This document shows, piece after piece, positions 17,549 to 26,701 of a stretch of 64,000 bases of DNA (its first letter is position 1; every line of letters starts with the position of its first letter). This DNA is from CALDTK01 sp045110575 (lineage in GTDB: Bacteria; Bacteroidota; Bacteroidia; Chitinophagales; Saprospiraceae): NCBI GenBank assembly GCA_045110575.1, contig JBGCGF010000032.1, positions 1 through 64,000 of the forward strand, read 5' to 3'. Both the position numbers and the translations under genes were made by a program. Under the pieces are notes generated by a model. The model was not told where the DNA came from. It saw nothing but the letters and a program-made list of their open reading frames with translations, and searched no databases.

Positions 17549-18970
17549 ATGCATCTCCTTAGAATTTTTGTATTTCTCACTCTACTTCAAGCCTGCGGGG
17601 CGCACAAAGCGCAATTTGAAGGAACACCCACACCGCGAGCGACAACGCTGTCCAGCTCTAGTTTTACCCAAGGGAAACTAGACAGCTTAACTGAATTCAT
17701 CGAAAACAACCTGGTGACGACAGGCATGACCATCATTGAGCATGGGCAAGTAGCCTATTCGTATGGAGACGTAGAAGAAGTGAGTTACATCGCCTCTTGC
17801 CGCAAAAGCGTGCTGAGCATGCTGTATGGCAAACACGTTGAAAACGGTACCATTGATCTCGACCAGACCATCGGAGACATAGGGGTTGATGAAGACAAAG
17901 GCCTATTGGACATTGAAAAAACAGCCACCGTCAACCATATCATCAACAGTAGATCGGGTGTCTTTTACAAACCTGCCAATGCAGGATATGATGAAAAGAA
18001 CATCTTAAAACGTGGCTCTGTAGTTCCTGGAGAATACTTCGTTTACAACAACTGGGACTTCAACGTCGCAGGATTTATCCTAGAGGGAAAAACCGGAAAA
18101 AGCGTCTATCAAGAAATTGAAGAACAGCTTGCCATTCCGCTTGGATTTCAGGATTGGAACATTAAGAACCAAAAGAAGAAGGTCAAAAAAAGCGCGTCGA
18201 GATATCCCGCCTATCACATTTACATCTCAACCCGAGACATGGCTAAAATCGGGCAGCTCATGCTCAACAAAGGAGCATGGAACGGCAAGCAGCTCATCTC
18301 AAAAGAATGGATCGAAAAGATCACTACGCCCGTTACACCAACGGCTGTTGTCAATGAACGTAGAGGACAAGACGAGTCAAGTCCCTTTCAGTTTTCATAC
18401 GGCTACATGTGGTGGCTCGTTGATAATTTCAAACATCATCCCGATTTTGAAGGGGCGTATACAGCGACTGGTTGGGGCGGACAGTACATCACGGTAATCC
18501 CTAAAAGAGACATTGTAATCGCGCACAAGTACGATGTACCACGATTGGTCATTTTGGGCATTCAGTATGGAGAAGTGTCTGAATATGCCTATTGGAATCT
18601 GCTGTACGATGTCATTGCTGACAAAACCCCACTCACGGAATTATTCTCAAAACGTAAAAGTCTTAGTGAAGCAATCAATATGATAAGAATGGATAGTCTA
18701 TCCAATTCAACATATGATCTTTCTGAAAGCAGTATCAACAACTTAGGCTACACATTCATGACTAAACAGGACTTCGAAAGTGCTGCTCAAGTCTTCAAAC
18801 TAAATATCGATCGCTACCCTATTAGCTTCAATACCTATGACAGCTATGGAGAGGCGCTCCTAAAGCTAAACCTGACGGAGGAGGCCATCGCGGCGTATTC
18901 ACGATCTGTTGAATTGAATCCTAATAATGCAGGTGCGATAGAGGTTCTCAAGGGCTTGACGAAAGAGTAA
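17549..18970 (+). CDS. Serine hydrolase (class C beta-lactamase/PBP4* fold) with C-terminal TPR, lipoprotein
   Basis: This is a 473-residue lipoprotein: the N-terminus MHLLRIFVFLTLLQACG ends in a lipobox LQAC. The catalytic S-x-x-K is SCRK (in YIASCRKSVLSML), and the Y-x-N is in FVYNNWDFN; G-x-G-like GWGGQY is near residue 310. Residues 395-470 hold TPR-like helices (YTFMTKQDFESAAQVFK, YGEALLKLNLTEEAIAAYSR). Such enzymes act on D-amino-acid peptides or esters; most are not true beta-lactamases. It is the first of three paralogues in the window. Confidence 0.85.
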   Translation: MHLLRIFVFLTLLQACGAHKAQFEGTPTPRATTLSSSSFTQGKLDSLTEFIENNLVTTGMTIIEHGQVAYSYGDVEEVSYIASCRKSVLSMLYGKHVENGTIDLDQTIGDIGVDEDKGLLDIEKTATVNHIINSRSGVFYKPANAGYDEKNILKRGSVVPGEYFVYNNWDFNVAGFILEGKTGKSVYQEIEEQLAIPLGFQDWNIKNQKKKVKKSASRYPAYHIYISTRDMAKIGQLMLNKGAWNGKQLISKEWIEKITTPVTPTAVVNERRGQDESSPFQFSYGYMWWLVDNFKHHPDFEGAYTATGWGGQYITVIPKRDIVIAHKYDVPRLVILGIQYGEVSEYAYWNLLYDVIADKTPLTELFSKRKSLSEAINMIRMDSLSNSTYDLSESSINNLGYTFMTKQDFESAAQVFKLNIDRYPISFNTYDSYGEALLKLNLTEEAIAAYSRSVELNPNNAGAIEVLKGLTKE

Positions 18971-19010
18971 TGAAATTATAGCCTCCATTTACATCCTGTA
19001 ATGACGTATC

Positions 19011-19087
19011 CCGTACGCAGTGCGGTCCGCTTTAGACGGCCAATACATCTACTCATGCCCCGTACAAGGTGCGGAATCGGTCAGGAA
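19011..19087. repeat. Two degenerate REP-like units
   Basis: GTACGCAGTGCGGTCC at 19011-19035 and GTACAAGGTGCGGAATC followed by GGTCAGG at 19058-19087 share the GTGCGG core and differ in the second half. They lie 3' of the serine hydrolase gene and are the last copies of the family in the window. Confidence 0.45.
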
Positions 19088-19231
19088 CGCGCTAGTCTAG
19101 AAAACACCTACATCCATCTAAAAGGGCAGGTTCCTTGCCCTGCGCGGTTTATTTTAGAGGAATGCGAGAAAACATGACCCCTGCTAAGCACGAAAGCAAT
19201 CATGTCTTCACACCAAATCAGATCTCACATC

Positions 19232-20272
19232 ATGAACCGTTTCCTGCACGCCACAACCCTAGCTATTGCCGTCCTTCTACTGGGCATCAATGCAGCCCAA
19301 GCGCAGCACGGACTCAAGGCAGAGTTTTACAACGGGGTCAATTTCGACAAATTGGTAGCCGCTAAGTTTGTCGACAACATTGATAATTACTGGGATAACA
19401 TCCCTCCTGTACCTGGCATCAATCCGCATGTATGCTCCATTCGCTGGCGAGGCAAACTCATCCCTGGCAAGTCGGGGATCTATCTGTTTTCAGCTCGGGT
19501 GGACGATGGAATTCGCGTTTGGATAGACGACCGACTCATCATTAATCAATGGGAACTAAACGATGTAGGCATCTTTGAAAGCTCATTGGATTTGATCGCA
19601 GGACAGACCTACAAGCTGAAAGTTGAATACTTCAATGCGTTGCTCGAAGGTGAAGTCCGTTTGCTTTGGAAAATCCCCGGCGTAGAAAAAGAGAAGAGTT
19701 GGTATGAGTTCTTCTTCGGCGTCTCCGACCCGTACAGCGTCATTCCTTCTACCAACCTGTTCTATCCTGATGAGGATCAAGAGATTGCTGTCACTGAGCC
19801 ATCGGCAAGTCCGGAAGAGAATACTACACCTACGGCGCCCGCTAGAACGGAACGAAGAAGAGCGATAACACCGACACCAGTATCGGAACCCAAAACAAAC
19901 AGTACTCCTATTACATCGGTAGAAGCGGAAAAATTCATTCCGAAGAACATCGCTTTCGAAAGGGCAAAAACTACAATTCTTGAATCGTCGATTAATGAGC
20001 TAAATATATTCGCTCAGTTCATGCTCAATCATCCAAACTTAACGGTCAAGATTGAAGGACATACCGACCCTGTTGGTGACGAAAAATTGAACCTTACACT
20101 TTCCAAACAGCGGGCGTATAAAATTGCCAATCACCTTGCAAGTAAAGGGATCGGCCGTAAGCGAATTGAGGCCGAAGGTTTTGGCGGAAGCAGACCACTC
20201 GTCGTACCAGAGGAAGGGGCCTACCACCCCGCAAACAGAAGAGTTGTATTCATTTTAGATGGCTTTAATTAA
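19232..20272 (+). CDS. PA14 and OmpA-like outer-membrane/peptidoglycan protein
   Basis: I start at ATG 19232 (MNRFLHATTLAIAVLLLG), which begins a signal peptide ending AQAQ. A PA14-type domain follows at about 25-155 (LKAEFYNG, FSARVDDGIRVWIDD, LLWKIPG). A Pro/Thr-rich linker comes next, then an OmpA C-terminal domain at about 235-345 with IEGHTDPVGDEKLNLTLSKQ, the peptidoglycan-binding core. The PA14 part probably binds a glycan outside or in the periplasm while the OmpA part anchors to the wall. No porin barrel is seen. Confidence 0.88.
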   Translation: MNRFLHATTLAIAVLLLGINAAQAQHGLKAEFYNGVNFDKLVAAKFVDNIDNYWDNIPPVPGINPHVCSIRWRGKLIPGKSGIYLFSARVDDGIRVWIDDRLIINQWELNDVGIFESSLDLIAGQTYKLKVEYFNALLEGEVRLLWKIPGVEKEKSWYEFFFGVSDPYSVIPSTNLFYPDEDQEIAVTEPSASPEENTTPTAPARTERRRAITPTPVSEPKTNSTPITSVEAEKFIPKNIAFERAKTTILESSINELNIFAQFMLNHPNLTVKIEGHTDPVGDEKLNLTLSKQRAYKIANHLASKGIGRKRIEAEGFGGSRPLVVPEEGAYHPANRRVVFILDGFN

Positions 20273-20386
20273 AGAAGCCTTAGCATTCCAGAAGCACCAA
20301 TAGTAAGTGCCAAGCTCCTGAATTCGATCTAGCTCAACCGATGTACTTTGCGTATGCTACACCCTGCGCAACCAAGCACACCAGAC

Positions 20387-20821
20387 ATGACCGACAAAGA
20401 GATCACCCGCCAAGGAGAAGGAGAGAACTACAATTACTCGCAAGATCATTGCTTCATCAAGCTTTCTTCTAAGAAGACGAATGGTGAACTATGCTTCGTA
20501 GAGGATACCATTAAACCTGGTTTCTTCCTCCCGCGTCATCACCATAAGATCATGACAGAAGTATTCTACATCCTCGAAGGGGAAGTCGAATTAATCTTTG
20601 ATGATGAAACCGTTATTTGCAAACCTGGCGATACGATCACTGTTCCAGCAAACGTGTGGCACGCAGCTAAATGTGAGAAGGGCGGTAAGATGCTCAGCAT
20701 CTTTAAGAACGGCCAGTTCGACCAATACCTAGAACGATTGTCTACGATGTCTGACGCAGACTTTGCCGATGCAGCATTGATGAAAGCCACATCGGCGGAG
20801 TTCGATATTTATGAGGAGTAA
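20387..20821 (+). CDS. Cupin-2 family protein
   Basis: The 144-residue soluble protein from ATG 20387 (MTDKEITRQGEGEN); an earlier ATG at 20354 is possible. The cupin barrel shows motif 1 (G-(X)5-H-X-H-(X)3,4-E) as FFLPRHHHKIMTEVFYILEG and motif 2 as PGDTITVPANVWH. The His/Glu set that binds a divalent metal is present. A small-molecule dioxygenase, isomerase or binding role cannot be chosen. It converges on the DUF4132 gene with 24 bp between. Confidence 0.85.
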   Translation: MTDKEITRQGEGENYNYSQDHCFIKLSSKKTNGELCFVEDTIKPGFFLPRHHHKIMTEVFYILEGEVELIFDDETVICKPGDTITVPANVWHAAKCEKGGKMLSIFKNGQFDQYLERLSTMSDADFADAALMKATSAEFDIYEE

Positions 20822-20845
20822 GTAAAAACAGGTGCGTTGAATACC

Positions 20846-23800
20846 TTATCCTTTAGTGCTCAACCAAGCCAAAATCGTCGGGTCCTGAATCTTCTCGTCA
20901 CGCGACAACAAGAGTACTTTACTCACCACCTCGGCACTCTTCGGATCATCGTCCACAAAGGGAAGGAACACGCGACCGCGCTGCTGACTCTGGACTGCGA
21001 TGATCGGAAGTTGAACCTTACGACGTGACACCATGCCCGATCCTAAATGAATCGCATACTCGTCAATACTACCTTTGACGATGACGTGTCGCTCCTTGAC
21101 CTCCACGTTGTCAAGTTTGAAAAGTCGAGCAGATTCTCGAACAAGAGCCGCACGCATTTCCATTGTAGAATGCGACGCCTGTGGGTCTACCCCACCAGAA
21201 TGTGCGACGCTCACAACGAGATCAACATCTCGCATCACCTCACTGAACAAGATCGGATCAACTTCTTCTAACGGCACTTGTTGGTGCGTCTTCAAATCAT
21301 GAAAGCTCACTTGTTCTAGGATTGGCGCTTCCACTTCTGCCGGACTAAACCAGTCTGCTTGCGCAAAGAGCGTTGCGAGCACATTACGCTTCCGATCTAC
21401 CCGCTGCAAGCCTTCCTCATGACTAACCGTCCAGCCCTTCGTACGCAATAATGCTACTGCCTTTTGAGGCTGCACCTGATGTCCTTGATAGCGCTCTGAG
21501 TGCAGGCGAGTTTCACGCTCATCCTCCGTGAGGAGATACAACTCCCTAAAGATTTGCTTGAACGGTTGACGCCACTCCTGCGCAAATGCGACTCGTTGCC
21601 ATTGATCCCAACTCACCGATCTATACAGATGTGATGGGTGAGCAATTTGCAAGTTTTGTTTTGGCGAAAGCTGTAATGATTCACCTTCTGCTTGAATCAA
21701 TGAACCTGCAACCAAGCGGCCGCAGACATTTAGCTCTGGGACGAAGAAGAGCAATTGCTCGAGTAAGATTGCCACAATCGGGTGCTGCTCCATACGCACA
21801 ACATCATCTGCTGTGAACATCGTTCCTGCCACCATCGCACGCTCTAAGGAGGTGCGCGTACGCTTAAGTTGATCACGGAGTTTTCGGCGGCGAGTCGTGA
21901 GACGCTCTATCAATTTATGCTTGCGCAATTTGACAGGGATACTCTTCAAAGACTTCTCACCTCGTTGTATTTCAAACTCAGCTTTACCTAGTGCATTGAT
22001 ATAAATCCCGATGCGGAGGTCTTCTAATTCAACGGCTGAATCGGCAAGCATCGCAGCTACGGCCTGGCCTTCCATGCGCCACTCAAATTGCGTAACATCT
22101 GCATAACCTGCAGTCCGAGCAAGGTTAGCAATTCCTGTATCGACAGCTTCACGCTCACTTGTTTGGCGTTGATTTCCAAATTGCTTACTCTCTTTGACAA
22201 AGGCTTGAAACCGCTCATATCGCTTCAACAAATCCCCCTCTGGATTGCGCTTACTTAACGGAACAATACCGAGTGCTCGCACATATACCTGATCACGCTT
22301 TTCGTTAACCTTTGCGTACGTTTCTTTAATTTTAATTTCTCCGAGTAAGACAGAAGAATAAAGCTTCACCTGCCGGTGTCCATTACCGTCACTGATATAC
22401 TTTGCTGCTTCCTGGAGGATTTTCCAATCCTTACGACCAATTTCCGCATACGCTTCCGCGAACCAATCGACATCTACCCCGCCACGCTTAAGCTCTTGCA
22501 AAGGTGTTTCGGTATAACGGGCAACAACTGTCTCTTTTGCGGAGCTATTGTAATCTGTCGCGTGGGCATGAAACCACCACACGCCGCTACGCAGTTCAGG
22601 AATGTTCAAGAACACTCCAATAAAGTCTGCCCATTGCGGCGCGTAGACTGCCAATTCGATCCAGCGCTTTTGAGGCAGGTTTGCAGCTTTCGCCAAAACC
22701 GCAAACGACGCCACGGTATCTGTATCTGCTGGGACTGAGTGCTGTACAACATGACTGAGCGTGTCCTTCATTGAAGTTTGCGCATAGTAAGAATACCCAC
22801 GCTTTAGCCCAACACTGCGAAGTCGCTCACCAGCCTTAACGAGAAGGTCCGCGCCAACATAATTCTTGATTTTCCCAACCAAAGGGCTCACGTCTGTGGG
22901 CAAATCACCACGAGCAAGCTCAATTTCCACGATCGGTGCGGCGAGTCGTTGCAGCAGAGCCTTTGGTTTTTCAAGGTCTATATGTAGCTTACTCTGCTGC
23001 TTGAGATGCTGAGGTGCAATTTCTAGTTGCTGGACATGAGCCGTGTCCACAATCAAACAAAAAAGCACATCACTCTCTGTTAAATATCCATGCGTAAACA
23101 GATAGTAAGTTAACAATGGTGCTGGCGCACTAACTATTTTATCTACCCGAATTTCTACTTCTAACGTAGACGATATTTGCCTACGGGTAACTTGAATATC
23201 TTTTCGCCACATACGGAGCAGATGCACATCAACGTTCTCAATGCCCAGCTGAAAAATGCTATTTAAACTAAGCTGAGGTAGGTAATGCGCCAAATTTTGA
23301 TACGGCATCCCCATCGACCCGCCAAAGCTACGTCCTTGTTGACGCACCTCGAAAGCTTTCCAAGTTGCTGGGGTTGTACAACTGTAGGCATCCTCGTAAA
23401 TATCAAGTGAGTATGGTACTATTATTTCAAAGTCAGCTTGATCATTAAATGCAATAGCAAGAATCGCTTGATAGGGATACAATGACCGACCGTACTTGTC
23501 TCTATCCAATTTAGCCGCTTCAAGATTTGGCGTATAACGTTTAGACAACGCAACGAGCGGCTTTACCTCACTAAAGTGAATATGGTTAGCTGGTGAAAAA
23601 CAGAGGTGAAAAAGTTCGTAATCGTTGAACTTAAACGTATCAAGCCAGTTGATCCAGACTTCAGCTAGCGGAAGTCCTTCCATGCGACTTTTAGTATTGG
23701 ATGCTCCTATATAGTCGGCATGATTGATCACTTGTACATTTTTCTCAATTAGCGTCGTGTGCGTGTGGCCGTTGGCGAAGTGGACAGTGTACTCATGCTT

Positions 23801-24484
23801 TCCATGCTTGACGAATAGCTCATGAAGGGCACGTAGCCCTTTTACAAGTTTATCTTTATCTACAAGGTTATTAAGCAAAAAGCCTGCATCGCCAGTTCCT
23901 TTATTTCCGCTAAATGTTTGTTTGAGTTTAGATAGAAGCCCAGACTTTGCAACAGGTTCATAATGTTCGAATTTCCGGCTTGGGACTAGTGCTGGCGTCA
24001 ATTCTGAAAAGTCGATTATGCCTAATCCACTAGCAAGGGTTAACTCTTCCGTTTCCGCCTGTTCGAGAATACTTGCAGAATCAGGTGATGGCAATCGTTT
24101 CAGCAATAATTCCTCATCGCTATTGAGCTTACTACGGTCTCTATATCCTTCAGCTTTCGCCAAAACATATTCCTCTAAGCGTCCAGCCTCGTGAACCTCT
24201 GCCATAAGCTCTAGGGCCGCTAGTTGCTGGGGTTTGGTTTTAGCGGAAGCGAGCTGATCGATAGCATACTTTAATACTGCATCATCCTTCAATTCACACA
24301 GGGTAATAATCAAGTTTTGACGCAAGCCCTTACTCTTCCGTTTTAGCAAGTCCACGAATCGGTCTACATTCTCCGGTGTCATTTCCAAGCTCTGAACAAG
24401 CCCAAGAGCGGTTGCACTAACCGATTGGCTGCGATCTCCCAATACTGAAATCGCAAATTCGCGTAACCAAGGGCGCTTTTTCAA
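20846..24484 (-). CDS. DUF4132-containing giant protein, C-terminal part (second frame)
   Basis: 1212 residues are readable from a TTG at 24484. The N-terminal part has HEAT-like helices (WLREFAISVLGDRSQ). The C-terminus carries the DUF4132 core: WDQWQRVAFAQEWRQPFKQI, FRELYLLTEDE, then FSEVMRDVDLVVSVAHSG. The E. coli relative is YehI/MolR, encoded beside the MoxR-type ATPase YehL. The frame stays open upstream of the TTG, through a segment reading SKEDNQYFAKQLKKRPW, and meets the 489-codon frame at an A6 run. The natural product is therefore probably one fusion of about 1690 residues. It holds three exact copies of the 14-mer signal. Confidence 0.85.
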   Translation of the reverse strand: MKKRPWLREFAISVLGDRSQSVSATALGLVQSLEMTPENVDRFVDLLKRKSKGLRQNLIITLCELKDDAVLKYAIDQLASAKTKPQQLAALELMAEVHEAGRLEEYVLAKAEGYRDRSKLNSDEELLLKRLPSPDSASILEQAETEELTLASGLGIIDFSELTPALVPSRKFEHYEPVAKSGLLSKLKQTFSGNKGTGDAGFLLNNLVDKDKLVKGLRALHELFVKHGKHEYTVHFANGHTHTTLIEKNVQVINHADYIGASNTKSRMEGLPLAEVWINWLDTFKFNDYELFHLCFSPANHIHFSEVKPLVALSKRYTPNLEAAKLDRDKYGRSLYPYQAILAIAFNDQADFEIIVPYSLDIYEDAYSCTTPATWKAFEVRQQGRSFGGSMGMPYQNLAHYLPQLSLNSIFQLGIENVDVHLLRMWRKDIQVTRRQISSTLEVEIRVDKIVSAPAPLLTYYLFTHGYLTESDVLFCLIVDTAHVQQLEIAPQHLKQQSKLHIDLEKPKALLQRLAAPIVEIELARGDLPTDVSPLVGKIKNYVGADLLVKAGERLRSVGLKRGYSYYAQTSMKDTLSHVVQHSVPADTDTVASFAVLAKAANLPQKRWIELAVYAPQWADFIGVFLNIPELRSGVWWFHAHATDYNSSAKETVVARYTETPLQELKRGGVDVDWFAEAYAEIGRKDWKILQEAAKYISDGNGHRQVKLYSSVLLGEIKIKETYAKVNEKRDQVYVRALGIVPLSKRNPEGDLLKRYERFQAFVKESKQFGNQRQTSEREAVDTGIANLARTAGYADVTQFEWRMEGQAVAAMLADSAVELEDLRIGIYINALGKAEFEIQRGEKSLKSIPVKLRKHKLIERLTTRRRKLRDQLKRTRTSLERAMVAGTMFTADDVVRMEQHPIVAILLEQLLFFVPELNVCGRLVAGSLIQAEGESLQLSPKQNLQIAHPSHLYRSVSWDQWQRVAFAQEWRQPFKQIFRELYLLTEDERETRLHSERYQGHQVQPQKAVALLRTKGWTVSHEEGLQRVDRKRNVLATLFAQADWFSPAEVEAPILEQVSFHDLKTHQQVPLEEVDPILFSEVMRDVDLVVSVAHSGGVDPQASHSTMEMRAALVRESARLFKLDNVEVKERHVIVKGSIDEYAIHLGSGMVSRRKVQLPIIAVQSQQRGRVFLPFVDDDPKSAEVVSKVLLLSRDEKIQDPTILAWLSTKG
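21658..21671 (-). repeat. Exact copy of the 14-mer signal (in DUF4132 gene)
   Basis: GCTTTCGCCAAAAC on the minus strand, encoding Q-L-S-P-K-Q. Confidence 0.85.
22686..22699 (+). repeat. Exact copy of the 14-mer signal (in DUF4132 gene)
   Basis: Here the gene reads the complement, encoding V-L-A-K-A. Confidence 0.85.
24153..24166 (+). repeat. Exact copy of the 14-mer signal (in DUF4132 gene)
   Basis: The complement is read by the gene as V-L-A-K-A-E. Third copy within one gene. Confidence 0.85.
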
Positions 24485-25926
24485 TTGCTTAGCAAAATAC
24501 TGATTATCCTCTTTAGATTTTTTATGTAAGCGAAACTATGCGCTTGTGCATTTGGCAGGAGCGCACTCATAACACGATCGCGAATAGAAAGTGGTAAGCT
24601 TTCAAATTTCGCAACTAACCTTTTCAGCGCCCCTTCATCGCCATGATGCAAGAGCAAGTGATAAAGACGATCAGGAATTAAATGGGGCGTCAGCCAGCTA
24701 AACACAGTTCCCTCAAAACGCTGCCCGTCTTTCGGTAGACTTTGTGCAACCAGTTCCAGGCGCTGGGCAAAATCTGAATCTATTTTTTCAGGGAAAGGCC
24801 AAGCCAATGTGATGTATGCATCTGTTTCTCGGTCTTCGCCAAAACATGCCTGCGTAAAAGGCCAAGCCAGTACACGACGTTCTCCAATCTGAGAAAAGAA
24901 ATAAAGCGCTGCGAACTGGTGCTGCTTGACATCGCGATTCAGCAATTCAACAGCCTTGGTTGCGGCTTCATCGACATCAGAAACACCTATCGCCCAAAGC
25001 CCGATAAACACTTCAAGGCTATTGTCAGATGTAAGCATCTCCGTTGCGTGAAGCTTACTCGTTAGTGCTGTGCGAGCAAACTCTAATACACGCGTTACCG
25101 TAGCAGCCTTCGTTACGTCCCACCCGAAGCCAAACCACGTATCAACCGCACGGACTACGCTTGCAAAACGCACGAGCTTGTGCTCAAGAATAAGGTCAAT
25201 GAAATATCGAAACGCGCCTGTGTGCGTGCTATCTATAGCTTCAAGAATAATCTGTCGCAAACCTTCCTGACGTTGCGCTGCAAGCAACAATTTGCCGACT
25301 GCCTCCCACCCTTCAGGATCGTCGCTGATTAACAAAGCCCTTATCACACAGTAGGAGACCTTGACTGCGTCTTCTTCGCCTAGTACCGTATCGGTCAACA
25401 ATTGTCGCGTCGGACTGCCTTTCCCCTCGCGGTTCATCTGCGCCGCGAGCAATAGTTCGATAGGATCATAGCCACAATGCACACCCAATAGCATCAGGTC
25501 GTTGAGCGGCCGGTTGAGTCTTCCACTTCGAGCTGCACCAGCCCAATTCTCAAGGTGCTTGGTAAAGCTCTGATCATAGTCAGAACTCTTCGAACTTCTG
25601 TAAGGGCTTCGAGCAAAATTTATATCAATCGGGAGGGTCAACGAGAGTTGATATGCATCGGCTAAAAGCGGAGTGACATGGACTCCCAATAGCTTTTCAA
25701 AGCCGCGTGCATACTTTTTGTCAGACCAATCGAATTTACTAAAAGTAAGTATCCTACTACCGTATTGCTCATATTGTTCCGAACGCGTCATGTCATCGGG
25801 AACATATGCTCCAGAATTTACCGCGAGGAGATCAAGTCCACCTGGTAATTTTTTGAATTCTGCTTTGGTCAGTTTGGCGAGTGAATCGTTTTTGAATAAG
25901 GTCTTTGCTTGTTCGTGGGTGAGCAT
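24481..25926 (-). CDS. N-terminal part of the DUF4132 giant (first frame)
   Basis: I choose ATG 25926 (MLTHEQAKTLFKN) over a GTG 24 bp upstream. The protein has about 481 residues with a soluble N-terminus and then HEAT-like helical repeats (DDPEGWEAVGKLLLAAQ, GLRQIILEAIDST). It ends abruptly at KNLKRIISILLSN and overlaps the next frame. The last 20 residues after HSFAYIK look unlike the family and are probably read only when the ribosome does not shift. On this reading it is the N-terminal segment of the same polypeptide as the following gene. The promoter lies in the 127-bp divergent spacer. Confidence 0.75.
   Translation of the reverse strand: MLTHEQAKTLFKNDSLAKLTKAEFKKLPGGLDLLAVNSGAYVPDDMTRSEQYEQYGSRILTFSKFDWSDKKYARGFEKLLGVHVTPLLADAYQLSLTLPIDINFARSPYRSSKSSDYDQSFTKHLENWAGAARSGRLNRPLNDLMLLGVHCGYDPIELLLAAQMNREGKGSPTRQLLTDTVLGEEDAVKVSYCVIRALLISDDPEGWEAVGKLLLAAQRQEGLRQIILEAIDSTHTGAFRYFIDLILEHKLVRFASVVRAVDTWFGFGWDVTKAATVTRVLEFARTALTSKLHATEMLTSDNSLEVFIGLWAIGVSDVDEAATKAVELLNRDVKQHQFAALYFFSQIGERRVLAWPFTQACFGEDRETDAYITLAWPFPEKIDSDFAQRLELVAQSLPKDGQRFEGTVFSWLTPHLIPDRLYHLLLHHGDEGALKRLVAKFESLPLSIRDRVMSALLPNAQAHSFAYIKNLKRIISILLSN
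24517..24523 (-). other. Candidate -1 frameshift heptamer A AAA AAT
   Basis: On the minus strand the first frame reads TAC ATA AAA AAT CTA. A -1 slip on A_AAA_AAT gives AAA AAA TCT AAA GAG GAT and enters the DUF4132 frame, which continues without a stop. The alternative is an indel in the homopolymer, real or from sequencing. Confidence 0.55.
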
Positions 25927-25979
25927 AAATTTGATAGTTCCTGTTCGCACAAATTAACACAACGGGCGACTGTTGTTAG

Positions 25980-25995
25980 CCTTTGCACGCAAAGG
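25980..25995. promoter_or_regulatory. Palindrome in the divergent spacer (candidate operator)
   Basis: CCTTTGC-AC-GCAAAGG is a perfect 7-2-7 palindrome in the 127-bp region between the divergent DUF4132 and MoxR operons. Its central placement suits a shared repressor or activator site. No regulator gene is adjacent. Confidence 0.4.
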
Positions 25996-26053
25996 TTCGA
26001 CAAAGACCGTTGCAGGTGATTCATTGCTAGCAATTAGGCCTTACCTATGCATC

Positions 26054-26692
26054 ATGGTCTTGTTATCCATCGCCACCGATCTCCGAGCGGCAACAGCATT
26101 ACAGCTACCTCATCACCGCCCGTCTAGCACCGACGAGGAACGTAATGCCGTAGTTGGTTATCTCGCACAAGAATACCGCCGCGAGGCTAAGACTTGGATT
26201 ACCACTGCCCCACTTTTCGATGACTCGGCAGCCTGGTACGCATTCGAACTGTTAATCGACGCACTCTATTACTATCACGGACCAACGGCTGAAGTTCCTG
26301 CTGACGGTGAAGCGTTGCCCGAGAATCCTTTGCAGCCCTATTCAGGTCAACAAACCGCTGGAGCTGTTCTTTCAGCGGATCTAAATTTGCGATTTCTTGC
26401 CGCTTTTCGTTCGCGTATCCGTCAGATAGATGCAGACGCGATCGAGGGTTCGCACATTGACGAGGTACTCGAAAAATGGAGTTACAGCGCCTTACTCGAT
26501 AATGACCTGAAGCTCTTTCAACTCGACAACTGGGTTGAAGATCGCTGCGTTTCTCAATGCTTTGTAGATCGTGTCATAGAACGACGACACCTTACAGCTG
26601 CAAAGCACCCACTACTTAACCCTCTCATCCAAGAAGCTCTTGGAGCACATGCTTCCTACTTGTGGCCAAGCTTTACCTTAGAGGCTCTATAA
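26054..26692 (+). CDS. Accessory protein of the MoxR-vWA ternary cluster
   Basis: I start at ATG 26054 (MVLLSIATDLRAATALQLPHH); a longer TTG-started frame adds no protein-like sequence. The 212-residue soluble protein is largely helical, with AWYAFELLIDALYYYHG and the tail SYLWPSFTLEAL. It is the first gene of a five-gene operon and lies 9 bp before the MoxR gene. Position fits one of the bpX accessory families described for MoxR-vWA-beta-propeller systems, but I cannot say which. No catalytic motif is visible. Confidence 0.65.
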   Translation: MVLLSIATDLRAATALQLPHHRPSSTDEERNAVVGYLAQEYRREAKTWITTAPLFDDSAAWYAFELLIDALYYYHGPTAEVPADGEALPENPLQPYSGQQTAGAVLSADLNLRFLAAFRSRIRQIDADAIEGSHIDEVLEKWSYSALLDNDLKLFQLDNWVEDRCVSQCFVDRVIERRHLTAAKHPLLNPLIQEALGAHASYLWPSFTLEAL

Positions 26693-26701
26693 TCATCCCT
26701 T

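Noticed and set aside
9479..19087. Integron attC sites as an explanation for the palindromic repeats
   Set aside because: No GTTRRRY/RYYYAAC core and no integrase gene; the palindromes share a GCAC/GTGC core instead.
20178..20191. GTTTTGGCGGAAGC, one mismatch from the 14-mer signal
   Set aside because: It encodes the conserved GFGGS of the OmpA domain, so the likeness is explained by protein constraint.
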